A stretch of DNA of 64,000 bases from Vespula vulgaris (taxonomy: Eukaryota; Arthropoda; Insecta; Hymenoptera; Vespidae). Position 1 is the stretch's first letter, and each line of letters opens with the position of its first letter. The notes beneath the pieces were generated by a model, which made no database searches, was not told the origin of the DNA, and saw nothing but the letters and a program-made list of their open reading frames with translations. The stretch lies in assembly GCF_905475345.1 (NCBI RefSeq), contig NC_066604.1:1342001-1406000 (forward strand). Direction: 5' to 3'. The translations under genes were made by a program, and so were the position numbers. Shown here one piece after another: positions 49,971 through 63,563 of the stretch.

Positions 49971-52443
49971 ATGGATGTATATATACATCTATTATGAAAC
50001 ACCTTTAAAAGCTAATAAACTCTACTTGCTCTTCCACCTTTTTTTTTATATATAATAATTACAAGAGAAACATGGCTGATAAAATTCTATGAATGTTTAA
50101 TAAAGAAAACATGTACTTGTGATAGCGTAGAATGTTAAATTATATTCTGATAGGTTAAAAGGCTGAAAGTAGTTAAAGAAAATAAAAAAAAAAAAATAGA
50201 GAGAGAAAGAGAGAAATAGAGGTATGAACATCACAGACTAGATATTTCACTCACAAACTTTGGGATAATTCACATCAGAGAGAAAAAGAGAAAAAGAGGG
50301 AGAAAGGAGATGAGCTCAGCTTTGAATAGACTTTCCAACAATTTGAAACAGAACATCCGAGCTTCCATGCAGAAAAAAACATGAAGGAGACTACGAGAGA
50401 CCTTCGTAGTTATACCTATGGATCACTACGAATATTCATTTCTATATCTTCACGTATATTTTTTCTAACTATACCTATATACACGTATGATATATATATG
50501 TATGTATGTATGTATGTATATATGAGTGAGTAAGTAACGTGCCAACATAAGAGTAGTCTTTTTCTGATGAACTTCTATATAAAAAAAAGCAACAAAAAAT
50601 AAAAAAGAAAAAAGAAACTTAGTCGACCAAAGGATGAAAATTTTCATCGTCGATTCGGTTGATTCGTTCATTTAAACATCGCCAAACTTAATTCATTAGA
50701 AAACTCTATTCGTTCGGATTAAACGAGAATGAAAGGAAAAGACGAAGGATGGGGTTGTTTACTCATAAAATTATCGAATTTTCTCTACGAGAAGAAGGAA
50801 GGAAAAAGAAGAGAAAAAATGAAAAAAGAATTAAAAAAAAAGAGAGAAAGAAAGAAAAAAGAAAAAAGAAAAAAGAAAAAGGATGGTTCAGAAGGGAGAC
50901 TAAGAATAAAGTAGATCGAGCGACGTATTTGAAAATGTAATTTGTCGTAATAACTTCTTAGCAAGTTCGTAGAATCGATTAAAGTTTGCCTTCGCGTTCA
51001 CCAGAACGAAATCATATTAACGGCCATTAATAAGAATTAAGGATAGACTGGTTGACACGTTAGGTCGAAGGCGATTATATATATATAGAAAGAGTGAGAA
51101 AGATATATATATATATATATACATTTAAAGATAGATAGAGAAAGAAAAAAAGAAAGAAAGAAAGAAAGAACGATTGGATTTAGCAAAGGGGTTGGTTAGC
51201 TGTTCTGTTACATTGTGTAATTTCACGCGACGAAACTTTTACCGTGACTGTCTGTCGTCTGGTAAATGTAAATGAAACATTAATCACTATACGTCGAGGG
51301 TAGTATAAAATATGAAGGAAGAGACCGAATGCGTATTATCTATAGTAAGTATAGTAACAAAATTTGTCAGGGACATTGAGATATATACATACATATATAG
51401 ATATACACACACACATATATATATATATATATATTATTCGAAAAGATGGCTAATTCGAATGGACCGACGACTATTGCGACACTGTTGGGAGTTGTTCACA
51501 ACCATAGCTGTTGTGACATCGAAAACAATGACTTCGTTCGTTCATTCGTACGTCGTTCATTCGTTTCGCGGCTTCGCAATTATCCGACGACCCTTTAATT
51601 ATCGGGCATTCCTTTCCCACGAAACTTCCTTCTCGTATAAAGGAATTATTCAAAAATGTACGACGTAACCTTTAAAAAAACGTATGCGTCCTATTACCTG
51701 CGGTATCTAATTATCAAAAAAAAAGAAAAAAAGAAGAAGAAGAAGAAGAAGAAAGAAAAAATGTCTGGATAAAATAAAGACGAGATCGGACGAAATAACG
51801 ATTATAACAATAACACGTGACAAATTTGCGTCAGTAAAATATCAAACGAAGGAAGAATTTTTATTTATTATTTATTTCTTTAAACGGTGGGAGTAGAGTC
51901 GACGGAAATAACGCGAACGAAAGGATGATTGCCATTCTTTTTTCTTTTTCTTTTTTTTTTATTTTTCTTTTTTTTTTATTAAAAAGTCTAATTAACGAAG
52001 TAACGTCGTCGATCTTTCGTAATGATCCACGTTGGGATTGTACACAGGTAAATTTTTTCTTTTACGGATCGAAGAACATAAATTTCAATTACGTTCGTGC
52101 ATCTCGAAAGTGGAAAGTGTCGATATGTCAGGAACGTATCTACCGTTATAAGTCGAGTCGTAGTCGTGGCTCGTGAAGTCGTCGTTGAAAGATCGATCTT
52201 GTCCTCGAGAGATCGAGAAGAGAAGAGAAGAGAGGAAGAACGCGAGTAATATCGATCGTTCGTACATTTATATGCTGGATCACGCAAGTGAATCCCCCAT
52301 AATATAATCGAGCCATAATTGCTTTCGTAGGAAGGAGAAATCGATGTTTCAACCAAAACCTTCCTTCCTTCGAGTTTTCATGCTCGAGTTGTCTCACTGG
52401 AGCTCGTTGTAAGAATTACAAGTTCCTACGTTTCACCTGTGAA

Positions 52444-52494
52444 ACACGTAACTCTTGATACACCTTGCCGTTACGTGTAATAGGAGTTACGTGT
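52444..52494. promoter_or_regulatory. Palindromic cluster of ACACGTAA / TTACGTGT motifs
   Basis: ACACGTAACTC (52444-52454) and its exact reverse complement GAGTTACGTGT (52484-52494) flank a third TTACGTGT (52471-52478). Three near-matches to bZIP-type sites lie in 51 bp. No gene is assigned, and binding is not shown. Confidence 0.35.
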
Positions 52495-52929
52495 AACGAC
52501 TTGAGTAATCGAGTACTATTAAAGAGAGTTAATGGTGGAATTACAGCGAACGAAAGACGAAGTCAACGTGTTTTCTTATCGATGATTTATAAATGGTAGG
52601 AAATATAAATGAAATGAAGTGAAATAATATAAGTCGAGTATTTGTAATCTTTGATCGTATGTACGTTTCTTCTTTTTTCTTTTTTTTTAAACTAAATATG
52701 TTTTTCTAACGAGTATTTTAATCTAATCTGTGAAATGGTTTTATTTGAAAATAGAGGTGGATTGATTTCTTTTTCTTTTTTTTTGTTTGAGAGAATGAGA
52801 AACATATTTCTTGTTTCTAGTTTAATTATTTTCTATAAAAGAAAGAAAGGATAAAAAGAAAGAAGTAAAGTTCTAATCGAAGAAATTGTTGGTTAGATAT
52901 TATCCTCGAGAAAAATTGTTTCGAAAGGA

Positions 52930-53590
52930 TATATTCATCGTTCTAAGAAAAGTTTTAATCGGGGAACACGCGAATAGATGATTTTTCTAAAAGAATAAAC
53001 GTTTCAATGAATATTCTAATGTTCTTAAAAAAAAAAACAAAAAAAAACAAGTTTTAATGGAAAGAGACGCAAATAGACGATCTTTCAAACGATAAAAATA
53101 TTTTCACGAATATTCTAATAGCATCAAGAAAAGTTTTAATCGGAAAAATACAAATAGACGATATTTTTTCTAACGACAAAAATATTCCAACGAATATTCT
53201 AATATCCTCGAGAAAAGTTTTAATCGGGAATGACGCAAATGGACGATTTTTCTAACGACAAAAATATTCCAACGAATATTCTAATATCCTCAACAAAAGT
53301 TTTAATCGAAAAGGGCGCAGACGGACGATCTTTCTAAAAGAAGAAGGGAAAACAAAAAAAAAAGAAGAAGAAGAGAGAACAAAAAAATACTTCAACGAAT
53401 ACATCAATCTCCTAAAAAAAAGACAATTTTCGTCGATAAAGACGCAAATATTTCTAATTCGATCCTTTAAAAAAAAGAAGAAGAAATCAAGAAAAAAAAA
53501 CAAGAAAAAGAAAAACAAAAAAAATATTTCAACAAAATATTCTAATCTCTCTAAGCAAGTTTTAATCGAAAAGAGGCAAGTGACGGTCGT
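52930..53590. repeat. Degenerate tandem array, unit about 82 bp
   Basis: GTTTTAATCG recurs at 52952, 53051, 53133, 53217, 53299 and 53559. Each is followed by ACGCAAATAGACGAT, TTTCTAACGACAAAAATATT and CAACGAATATTCTAAT. The gap before the last copy holds decayed units and A/G-rich insertions. Confidence 0.8.
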
Positions 53591-53917
53591 CAGGTCGACA
53601 GGAACTTCAGCATGTGGAGAGACTCCGCTGCAGGGAGATTCCATGCGTTCCGAACGTTGGTGGTAAACGCACTCAAAGGGAGAGAAATACGTACGTACGT
53701 ATGTGTACAAGAGAAACAAAGAGACATACAGACAGAAAGAGAGAGAAAGAGAGAGAGAGAGAGAAGATAGGGTGGTTTTGCGTTCGGTAGCTACGAAGAG
53801 GGGGACACTAAATCGCGACAGCTCAGCACTATAAAGTAGAATGCATAGGGAGGAAACAGGAACGAAAGAGCAAGCGAGATAGAAGGATAGAGTAAAAACA
53901 GAAAGAGAAAGAGAGAT

Positions 53918-53948
<31 letters not shown>

Positions 53949-54045
53949 AGGGGAAACACGGAAGAGAATGGAGGGCAAAAGGGTAGCCCTAAGCATACCC
54001 CCTGTACGACTCTATACTTCTCTGTCCTTGCCATTCCTATAGCAT

Positions 54046-54047
54046 AT

Positions 54048-54116
<69 letters not shown>
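54046..54116. repeat. (GA)n microsatellite
   Basis: About 33 GA units without interruption. One of the longest in the window. Confidence 0.9.
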
Positions 54117-54408
54117 GTTGCTCTCTCTTTCTCTTAATCTTTTTCAGGTTTTTATCCGTCTCTATCGCTCTTGTAGAGGTTCTATACTCAGAGGCGGCAG
54201 CAAGACAAGTCCTACAGAAAATGCGCGAGGAGAATTACCTAGCTACCCCCGAGCAACCCTCGTCGTAGTCTCGATCAAACCAGACCATCGTCTATCCTTT
54301 CACCCTTCTTGGGTTCCTTTTCCTGTTCCTCTTCTCTTAACGGGAAATCGAGCTTAAGCTTTTCGTCTTTCGTCCTTTTATTCGAGTAGATAAACGAACT
54401 GTCTACCC

Positions 54409-54411
<3 letters not shown>

Positions 54412-54490
<79 letters not shown>

Positions 54491-54577
54491 TGTATGTATG
54501 TATGTATGTATAATATAATAGTATGTGAATCGTAGTATTTAATATTAGAATATATGTTGTAATTGGTGTTAAAATAG

Positions 54578-54617
<40 letters not shown>

Positions 54618-54720
54618 GTATGTAAATAATGATAATATCTAATATTGATATATATGTTATAATTAACGATAAAATAGAAATATATATATACACACACATA
54701 TACACACTTATGTATAATAT
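54412..54720. repeat. (TA)n-(GTAT)n compound and its duplicated flank
   Basis: TA run, about 12 GTAT units, then three related segments (TAATATAATAGTATGT..AATCGTAGTATTTAATATT..AAAATAGAAATA), each ending in a new TA run. The surrounding DNA was duplicated with the microsatellite. Confidence 0.75.
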
Positions 54721-55361
54721 AATATTATATAAATCATAATATCCTAATATTGTAATATTAGTTATAATTAATAATAAAATAGAAAAAATATTTCTTTTTC
54801 ATTAACAATTAAAAGATCATCGATTAAATATTTCCCATACAGAAATATGTAACACCTTTGCGATACAAGTTAAATAAATAAATACGAGAGGAAGAAAGCG
54901 TTTATGCCAGACGCTTATCCCATAGGAATGATTTGTCATTCCTCTGACAGGTAATTTCAGGGTGGAAAGTGTAATTGAAGAGAAAGAGACACAACGTTCG
55001 AATGAGAACGAACGAGAGACAAAGACAGACATAACGAAACATACACACACACACGCACACACATGTTTGTATATGTTTATTTATATAGTAGAAAGGGTGC
55101 AATGGTGTCAGAGCGAGTTGATGAACACAATGCTATCTTTACTATATAACAGAGAATTAAACGGCATTAAGATGAACGCTTTCGAGTACGTCGTCATCTG
55201 GTAAGATGATATACGATGATAACTCTCAACGAGATATGATATTTCAGTGAATAACTTGGCATTCTTGTTATTGTTGTTGTCGTTGTTATCATTGTCATCA
55301 TTTTTGTCCTCGTTATTCGAAAAAATATAAACGAAACATCAAAGTTATTCACTTTCTACGA

Positions 55362-55362
<1 letters not shown>

Positions 55363-55397
<35 letters not shown>

Positions 55398-55416
55398 AAT
55401 GATGATGATGATGATG
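55363..55416. repeat. (ATG)n triplet repeat
   Basis: About 17 GAT/ATG triplets with one AAT change. Confidence 0.85.
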
Positions 55417-56189
55417 GTTCTGTAGATTATGCTTTCTTTTGAAAATCTAGAGAGTTTTAATGTTATCTTAAAAACGAATATGTTAAGAATAAAATGAAGA
55501 AGTCAATATGAAATTAAAAAATATTTAACACAAATTAAAAAAAAAAATACTATACTATATTATTATTGTCAATTGAGATCTTCCTTTTCTTCTGTCGCAA
55601 ACAAGACAATAGCAAATATTTTTATATGTACTATACATTGATACACTAACGTGTCTATTATTAGAAACTATAAATGTATATTAATCAGTATATTACAGAT
55701 TCCTTTGGAAAATCTGACTATAGTAATTTTCGAAAATATCAATTTTTACGTACGTGTATATATCTATTAAACGTACGTTTATTACAAATTTCAAACACAC
55801 ACATACACACGAATCAATAAAGATATTATAGTATTATATATATTTTTTTTTGAAACGTGACTATAGTAAATGTTTATATAAAAAATATATATATATAAAA
55901 AATTGCCAAGTAGAAAATTATCTTCGCTTTTAAAACTTCATCGTTTACGTTATCAACCATTTCACTTTTTATATTCTCATATTTGTTCTTTTCCGTAAAA
56001 AAAAAAAAAGAGAGAGAGAGAAAGAGAGAACTTTTCAATTCTCTTAGTTCGAACGTCAATTTAGAAATAAACATAGACGAACTACCCTCCACGTTTTTCT
56101 CAAGTATATTATAAGAGCACTCGAACGTACCCTTCGATCCTTCCTTGGTACCATCTAATTGCAAAGGACTTTGAAATACGCCCTTTTCT

Positions 56190-56238
<49 letters not shown>

Positions 56239-56500
56239 CTTCCCTTTTCTTTTCTTTTCAATGACGTCCCTTCTTCCCTTTATGTACTTACTCCAAACGC
56301 GGAAATGCGACGTTTACCACATGAAATTTGATTAGTCGTTTTTTCTTCTTTTTTGTTCTTATTTTATTTATTTATTTATTTTTTTTTAATCAATTACGTA
56401 AACGTCCTTTCGACGCTCGATTGAAGTTCTAACGTCTAACCACTCGTAATATCTGCTCAGCGAGTAACATATACGTATATACTTTTCATAGAGATTTAAG

Positions 56501-56547
<47 letters not shown>

Positions 56548-57349
56548 CAGAGAAAGAGAAAGAGAGAGAGAGAGAGAGAAAAAGGAAGTTATATAAATAA
56601 ATTTTAGTTTTCACGAATAAAAGACGTCGACGGTAAGTTTGCTCGCACTTTTTCAATGCTTGTTAGCTTGAAAGTTATTTACTCAACGCTCGATTCCCAT
56701 TTTAGAAACTTCATATTCTACTCTAACAATTAACTACAAGTATATAAAGAAATACTATATATATATGTAGATGTATAATATATATATATATATTTATTTG
56801 CGAAACTGTTCAAACGTTTTCACCAATTTTAACGAGCTCGAAGTTCGAAAGTTAACTTCGTCATCTTTAATTTCGAATTATCAAGACTATCAAGGTAAAA
56901 TGTTTTACTTCGACAATTTTTCACTTGGTACCTCGTAGATTATAAATTTGTAAGTTAAAGCCGGTAAAACGTACCGTGAATTTCCTTCTCCGTCATAAAT
57001 CGTTCCTTCTGTAAGATGGAATATTTAGCGGTACACGCGGAAGAGAATTTTCTTTTTTTTTTTTTCTCGTGTAAACTACACGCACCCTTCACAGAGAAAA
57101 ATAAAAAGAAATAAAGAAAGAGAGAGAACAAGAAAGAAAGAAAGAAAGAAAGAAAAGGAGATAAAGAAAGAAAGACAGAAAGAAAAGTATCACGGTGGAT
57201 GATAAATGGCCATTTCTTCTGAATATGACACCTGTTTTAAACTACGTTCGCTATGCGAGAAGCTTATTTCCATAAAATGATACGTATTTCTTCTTTCTCT
57301 TTTCTCTTTTTTTTTTCTTTTTCTTTTTCTTTTTTCTTTCTTTTTCCTT

Positions 57350-58180
57350 CTTTTCTTTAGATAACAAAGAAATGTATCACGGTGTATCTGAAAGAAAGAT
57401 TAAGATTTTACTAAATACGGTTGCGTGATACATATATTTAAGACGCAATTGATATTATAATACGATAGTATATCGTTTCTTTACGATCTATATTTTTCTT
57501 AAATAAAATAGAAAATGCATTGCACGAACGGATTTTTCTTTTCTTTCTTCTTTTAGATAAAGAAATAAGTATATCACGATTTATCTGAAAGAAAGATTGA
57601 ATTTTTATTAAATACGGTTGCGTGATACGTATATTTAAGACGAAATTGATATTATAATACGATAGTATATCGTTTCTTTATCATCTATATTTTTCTTAAA
57701 TAAAATAGAAAATATATTGCATTAACGATTTTTTTTTTTTTTTAAGATTACGACTAAAACAAACGTAGTATACTTTATAATGAAAAAAAAAAAAGGAGTA
57801 ATTGAGATTTTAGAAAACGACGTGATACGTATATCTCGAAAAAAAAAGGAATATAAGAAAGAAAAAAGAAATTGATATAAAATAAAATAATATGTATCTT
57901 TCTTTTTACAATCTTTGTCGTAAATAAATGTCTTTTTACTTGAATAAAGAGAAGAAGAAGAAAAAATAATTGTTTTATCTGAAAACAAAATAAAAAAAAA
58001 AGGAGTTGATACTTCTAAACAATTACGTGATAATTCAAGTTTTCGAGAAAAATTTAATTATGAAAAAAAAAAAAAGAATATATACATACATATATATGTA
58101 CGTATATGTATGTATTTATATATATATATATTTCTCTTTATAATCTTTCTTTGTCGTCAACTAAAGTAGAAAATGCGTGG
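57350..58180. repeat. Degenerate tandem array, unit about 197 bp
   Basis: CTGAAAGAAAGATT at 57388 and 57585 marks two well-kept units. They share TACTAAATACGGTTGCGTGATAC (with one change), AATTGATATTATAATACGATAG and TATATTTTTCTTAAATAAAATAG. Two weaker units follow to about 58170. Confidence 0.8.
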
Positions 58181-58539
58181 TTTAAACGAACGCATTTCGC
58201 AGTCGAACCTCTCCCATTAGAGAATCGTGAACGAGAACGTTTCAACCCTCGACCCCCGACAAACGATATCGTGGTGCAGCTTCTCGCCTTCTTTCTCGTT
58301 CGACTAAGCTCTCTTCTGCAGTACTGCCCCTTTGGGAAAAAGTTCGTTCGAGCGGTGTATACCAAAAGAGGGAGAGAGAAAGAGAGAGAGGGATAGATAC
58401 AAAGCTACGATATTATTCGTCGTTAGAACGGATCATCGAGTCTAAAAATTACTTTTCTAAGGGTATCTACGTGTACGATGATTTCATACGTTTGTTAAGA
58501 TAACGATTTAAAAAAAGAAAAAGGAAAAAAAAAAAGTTT

Positions 58540-60300
58540 GTGTATGTGTATTCGAAAATGTCGAAATTAATGGAAAAGTTTCGACGTTGATAAAGTTACG
58601 TTTGAAATTTTGATTACTTGAAATTAATGAGAAAATTAATAGAAAAGTTTTAAACGTTCGAGAACATCGAATCTAATTACGTTTGAGATTTTGATTACTC
58701 TTGTTCGAGTCGATCTAATGTGATATTTTAATGTGATTTCTTTTTTTTTGTAAGAAAATATTTTGTTAAGTGATATATTAACGAGTATTAGTAATTATAA
58801 TAAATTATTTTTCTAATATATCTAAAACGTGTTATTTGTATCTCGAAATTAATTGAAGTTTTAAACGTTGAGAGAATCGAAGTTAATTAAGTTTGAAATT
58901 TTTATTACTTGTGTTCGAGTCGATCTAATGTACGATATTTTTATTTTTTATTTTTTTACACACACAATAAAATATTTCGTTGAGTCGTATCGTAAAAGTT
59001 TTCCTTATATTAACCATAGCTAAATTGCGTATCAATTATTGTTCTAACGGATCTAAATATACGTCCTTTGAATCTTCGTTGTATTGACCGTAGCTAAATT
59101 GTTATATGTATAAATAATTGTTCTAATGTATCTGAATATACATACGTCCTTGGATACAATGATCGAAAAAAAATAAATAAATAAATCAATCAATAAAAAC
59201 ATATTACGTGTACGTCGTAATAAATCGTAAAAATAATTTCAAACGTTTAGAAAATTGAATCTAATTACGTTGGAAATTTGGTTTTCTATATTCGAATCGA
59301 TCGAATGTACGATATTTTCATAAGATTTTTATTTTGTAATAAAATATTTCGTTGTTTCGTATCGTAAGAGTTTTCCTTATATTAATCGTAGCTAAATTGC
59401 GTATCAATTATTGTTCTAATCTAAATATACGTCCTTTGAATTTTCGTTGTATTAATCGTAACTAAATTGCGTTAACAAATAATTGTTCTGAATGTATCTG
59501 AATATACATACGTCTTTGGAGACGATTGAAAAAAAAATATATATATATATAAATAAAAACATATTACGTATACGTCGTAGTAAATCGTAAAAATTTCAAA
59601 CGTTTAGAAAATCGAGTCTAATTACTTAAATATTAAATAATTAGTTTAATTAATAAATTACGTTTGAAATATCGTTAATCAACTATTACGTTGATTCGTA
59701 TCGTAGAAATTTTCATTGAATTAATATCCTAACTAAATTTTACGTATAAACGATTGTTCTAATATATCTACAGTATTACGATTTCTTACGTCTATTTAGA
59801 TAAAGTCTGATAAAAAAATAAATAAATAAATAAATAAATAAATAAAAATAAAAAGATATTACGCGTTCGTCGTAAAAATTGTAAACATTTAGAAAATCGA
59901 ATTTAATAACGTAAATTTTGTTAATAAAATAATCACGTCGATTCGTATCGTAGAAATTTTCGTTGAATTAATATTCTAACTAATTAATTCTCGTATAAAT
60001 TACAGTTCTACTATAACCTCAAAAATATATTACGTGTACTTCGTAATTAAATCGAAGAAGTTTTAAACGTTTAGAAAATCGAATCTAATACGAAACTTCG
60101 TTTCATGTATTTCTAATAATACGATTTAACCTATAACATTTCATCGAGATTTATTCGATAATAAATTATTTCGTTGATTTCTATCCTAACATTTTTTCGT
60201 CTGTATCAATCGTAAATAAATGACGCATAAATTACTATTCTAATAGTAATATCTAAGACGAGTGAGTACGAGAGAATTTCTTACGTATGTCGAGATAACG
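58540..60300. repeat. Large decayed tandem array, units about 230-370 bp
   Basis: A shared core (TTTTCCTTATATTAA, TAGCTAAATTGCGTATCAATTATTGTTCTAA split over two parts) recurs near 58998 and 59371, and in weaker form near 59100, 59455, 59712, 59957 and 60191. Other shared parts are CGAATCTAATTACGTT, ATATTTCGTTG..CGTATCGTA and ATATTACGTGTACGTCGTAA. Units are strongly diverged, so the array is old. Confidence 0.75.
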
Positions 60301-60561
60301 ATTGAAAAAAAAAAAAATCAAAACGTATTACGTGTTAACATCGAAACACAGTTTTCAACGTTTCGAATAAAATCGTATCTGATACGTACGTTCTCAGAAT
60401 TTCGCTGCTTTACGTAGTCTTATAATCGATCTAATATATTTTAACCTTAAATTTATTACACGTGATATCACGTGATCGAAGATGGCGAATTTCGACAAAA
60501 AAATTCAGACGAAATCTTTAAAAAATTATGACGAAAATTATGACGATAATTACGACTATAT

Positions 60562-60595
<34 letters not shown>

Positions 60596-61780
60596 CTTCG
60601 AATACGATGAAATAATATTTCGTAAATATCTGTGTTAATTATTCGATAGAAGCTTCGTCGTACGTGTGTCCAAGTGCTAAGAATTTCTTAAACTAAATTA
60701 TCGAGGCTTTCGTCTTACGAAATATACATATATTATCGAAAAACACAAAGCATATAAACGTACACACACATCAAAGAAATATTATTAGGTAATCAAGGAT
60801 GTATCGTATTGTTACAGTTTCTAACCTCCCTTCGTCCTTTGTAAGGTTAACGCGTGCGTGTAGAATAACTTTGGCCAGAGAAAAAAAGAAAGAAAGAAAG
60901 AAAGAAAGAGATAGTAGAGACAAGTATAAACATGTTCGTCGATCAATCAACGTGTAATATATATATATATAAAAAAAAAAGAAACACATTTATATTAAAT
61001 TACATAAACTTAAAACGATATAACGATATTAAGTATTACCTTCTTTCCCATCTAACATCATCCTCCATCGATTCAATTTTCAATTTCCTCAGACGATGAC
61101 GACGACGATGGCCAGCATTATTCCTCGAAATTAACGTCTATTATAAAAATCTTGGACGAGCTCGTTGATGTTCTATCTTCTTCTTCCATGTAGTAACGAC
61201 GGACGACACTTTATTTTTACAATCGAGAAAACGAAAAAAGAAAAAAAAAAGAAAAGAAAAAAAGAGAAACACAGCAGTAGCAACAGCAGCAGCAGCAGCC
61301 GAAAAACGTTGAAACGTAAAACGTAAAACGAAACGCACGAGCGCGATAAAGAAAAAGACGAAAAAAAAGAAAGAAAGAAAGAAAGAAGGAAAGAAAAAAA
61401 AAGCGATTTAGCCGTTACAATAACGGCTATCTTTTTTTTTTTTTTACTGGAATATTCCGATGATGATGATTATTATTATTATTATTCTTATTACGATTAC
61501 TATTATGATTATTATTTTTTCTCTTCTTCCAACGGCCACGTGATTTAACGGTTCACACGAAATAAGACTGACGACACTGAGAAGGACGGACAGATGGACA
61601 GATAGAGAAAGAGAGAAATGAGAAGAAAGAAAAAAAGAGATAGAGATATAAAGATAGAGAGAGAAAGAAATAAAGAAAGAAAGAAAGAGAAAGAGTGAGA
61701 GAGAAAGAGAGAGGAAGAGAGATAGAAAGAAAAAAAAGCTATTGTGTCGAGAGAACAGCGAAATTAGACGAAGCACTCAC
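60301..61780. other. Non-coding stretch
   Basis: No supported exon. It has (CA)n near 60561-60575, (AAAG)n near 60889-60908, a short GCA run at 61271-61300 and mixed trinucleotides at 61458-61515. The frames covering these are simple-repeat translations. Confidence 0.5.
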
Positions 61781-61910
61781 GACGACGGTACAAACGAGAC
61801 TGACCGAACTGCCGGCTGCCTGCACCACGCAACGAGTCCTGCGGTAGTGGTGGGGGGAAACGGGGAGTAGCAGCGCAGGGCCGTGTCGGAGAAAGGGTAG
61901 TACCCCCCCA
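61781..61910 (-). promoter_or_regulatory. GC-rich block, candidate distal promoter or first exon
   Basis: About 130 bp clearly richer in G+C and CpG than its surroundings. On the - strand it has a TCAGT initiator (61803-61799) and a GTGAGT donor immediately after 61781. It could be the 5' UTR start of the serine-rich gene, leaving an intron of about 37 kb, or of an unrelated gene. Speculative. Confidence 0.3.
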
Positions 61911-61957
61911 CTCCTCTCATATTCTCTTCCTCCTTGTCGATATTCTCTACTACAGCT

Positions 61958-62116
61958 CGCTCTCTCTCTCTCTCTCTCTGTCTCTGTCTCTGTCTCTGTC
62001 TATGTTTCTGTCTCTGTCTCTCTCTGTCTCTGTGTCCGTCTCTCTCTGTCTCTCTGTGTCTATCTGTTTCTCTCTCTCTCTCTCTCTCTTTCTTTCTCTG
62101 TCTTTCTCTCTCTATA
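61958..62116. repeat. (CT)n with TCTG variants
   Basis: A long pyrimidine tract mixing TCTC and TCTG units. It is adjacent to the GC-rich block at 61.8 kb and encodes only spurious Ser/Leu frames. Confidence 0.85.
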
Positions 62117-63525
62117 TAGACGCATCCCGGGAGGATATCGACACGATCGTTTCGAGTCGAGCATCACAAGGGGATAACCCACGTCGAATTACCGGATTTT
62201 TCGTCCCTCGTTTTGTTACGGAAATCGGAATCGCAATGGTGAATATAGGAAATGTTGCTACTAATATGTGTGTGTGTGTGTGTGTGTGTGTTGTCTATGT
62301 TCTTGGATATATGTGCAGCAAGGAGAGAGGGAGAGAGAGAGTGTGTTAATTTGGCGGGAAGATTCGATTTTTTTTCTAAACTCTATCGAATCGATACTTA
62401 TGTGTGTGTATATATATGTTATTATATATATTGTATATGTTTATTTATATCTATATATATATATGAATTATATATATAATTTATATAATTTATACATATT
62501 ATTTTATATATATTATATATATTATATATATAACATATATAATTTATATATATATATATATATAAGTGAACACACACGTGTGTGTAATCGTGTGTGTATC
62601 GATGTAATTGAAACGTTTAATGGAAAATAGTGACTATTCTTCTTCTCCTTCTTTTTTTTCTTCTATCTTTCTTTTTAAATCGTCTCTTCGATCGATATCA
62701 ATTTGTAAACGAATGACGCATATATATATATATATATATAACGTGATTTAACAAGATAGGATCCGTTAGATGGACGTTGAACCGTGCATTAATGAATCAA
62801 AATTGTAATTGCATTGTTTGATCGTGATTATTCAGCGTCACACATCCATCATCGTTTCCGTATTCAATCCTCCCATATACGTGTCAATCCACGGAAAAGA
62901 AGGTAAAAAAAAAAAAAAAGAAAAAGAAAAGAAAAAATCAGGACGATTCGACGACGTTGACGATGATCGTCGTCCTTTAACGCCATTTAAATTTCTCCCA
63001 CGTTTCTTTCCTCCTCTTTTTTTTTTTTTTGTTACTCGTTTCGAAAAAATTGCCTCGGAAATAAAAAAAGAAAGAAAGAAGAAGCTTGCAAAAGAAAATA
63101 ACGAGTTTATCGTTAATCATAAGATCGATTATTGTCGAAAAAAAAATACAACGACTATTATCTGTGATCGTAAACGCGTTGAGATATTGTTCGTTTTAAG
63201 AGAAAATTGAGTGATCGCGTGGGTTGTTTAATGAGCTAACCAATTAACACATTCGGAATGGTAGAAACGTGAAGTTATGTAGTCCAAACGACGACGACGA
63301 CGACGATGAGGACGATGAGGACGATTATAGGGGTGACTTTGAAAACAAGACGCAATTGCAGTCGATCCCTTTTGAGGTTTCTCGATGTTCATATTACATT
63401 ACGGATTAACGCGTTCATTCGCACGCATGTTAATCATCGACGAAAATAGAGTTAAGGGTTAGAGTCAGTCCTTCTCACATATGAAGAGCTCACGTATACG
63501 ATGAGGTGAGTTTAAACATCGAGCG

Positions 63526-63563
<38 letters not shown>

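Larger units (their letters stand above)
48441..52900. other. Non-coding stretch
   Basis: No supported exon. It is A-rich at 48500-48720, has an ACGT repeat near 49016-49037, (GT)n near 49127-49147, (TA)n near 49780 and 51105, and (AAG)n near 51736-51752. The HSE at 49240 and the palindromic TTACGTGT cluster at 52444 are the complex parts. Confidence 0.5.
53591..57340. other. Non-coding stretch
   Basis: No supported exon. Several (TA)n runs occur (56196-56235, 56503-56545), with (GA)n and A/G tracts. The block 54130-54350 is more complex and GC-richer but has no clear exon on either strand. Confidence 0.5.

Noticed and set aside
51185..51215. A stretch slightly resembling a conserved insect microRNA (GGTTAGCTG)
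   Set aside because: Only a short match, no foldback arm of the right length, and no full mature sequence.
53252..54034. The longest frame of the non-coding part, 260 codons on the - strand
   Set aside because: It is a translation of GA/CT repeats and of the 82-bp array; no unique protein segment.
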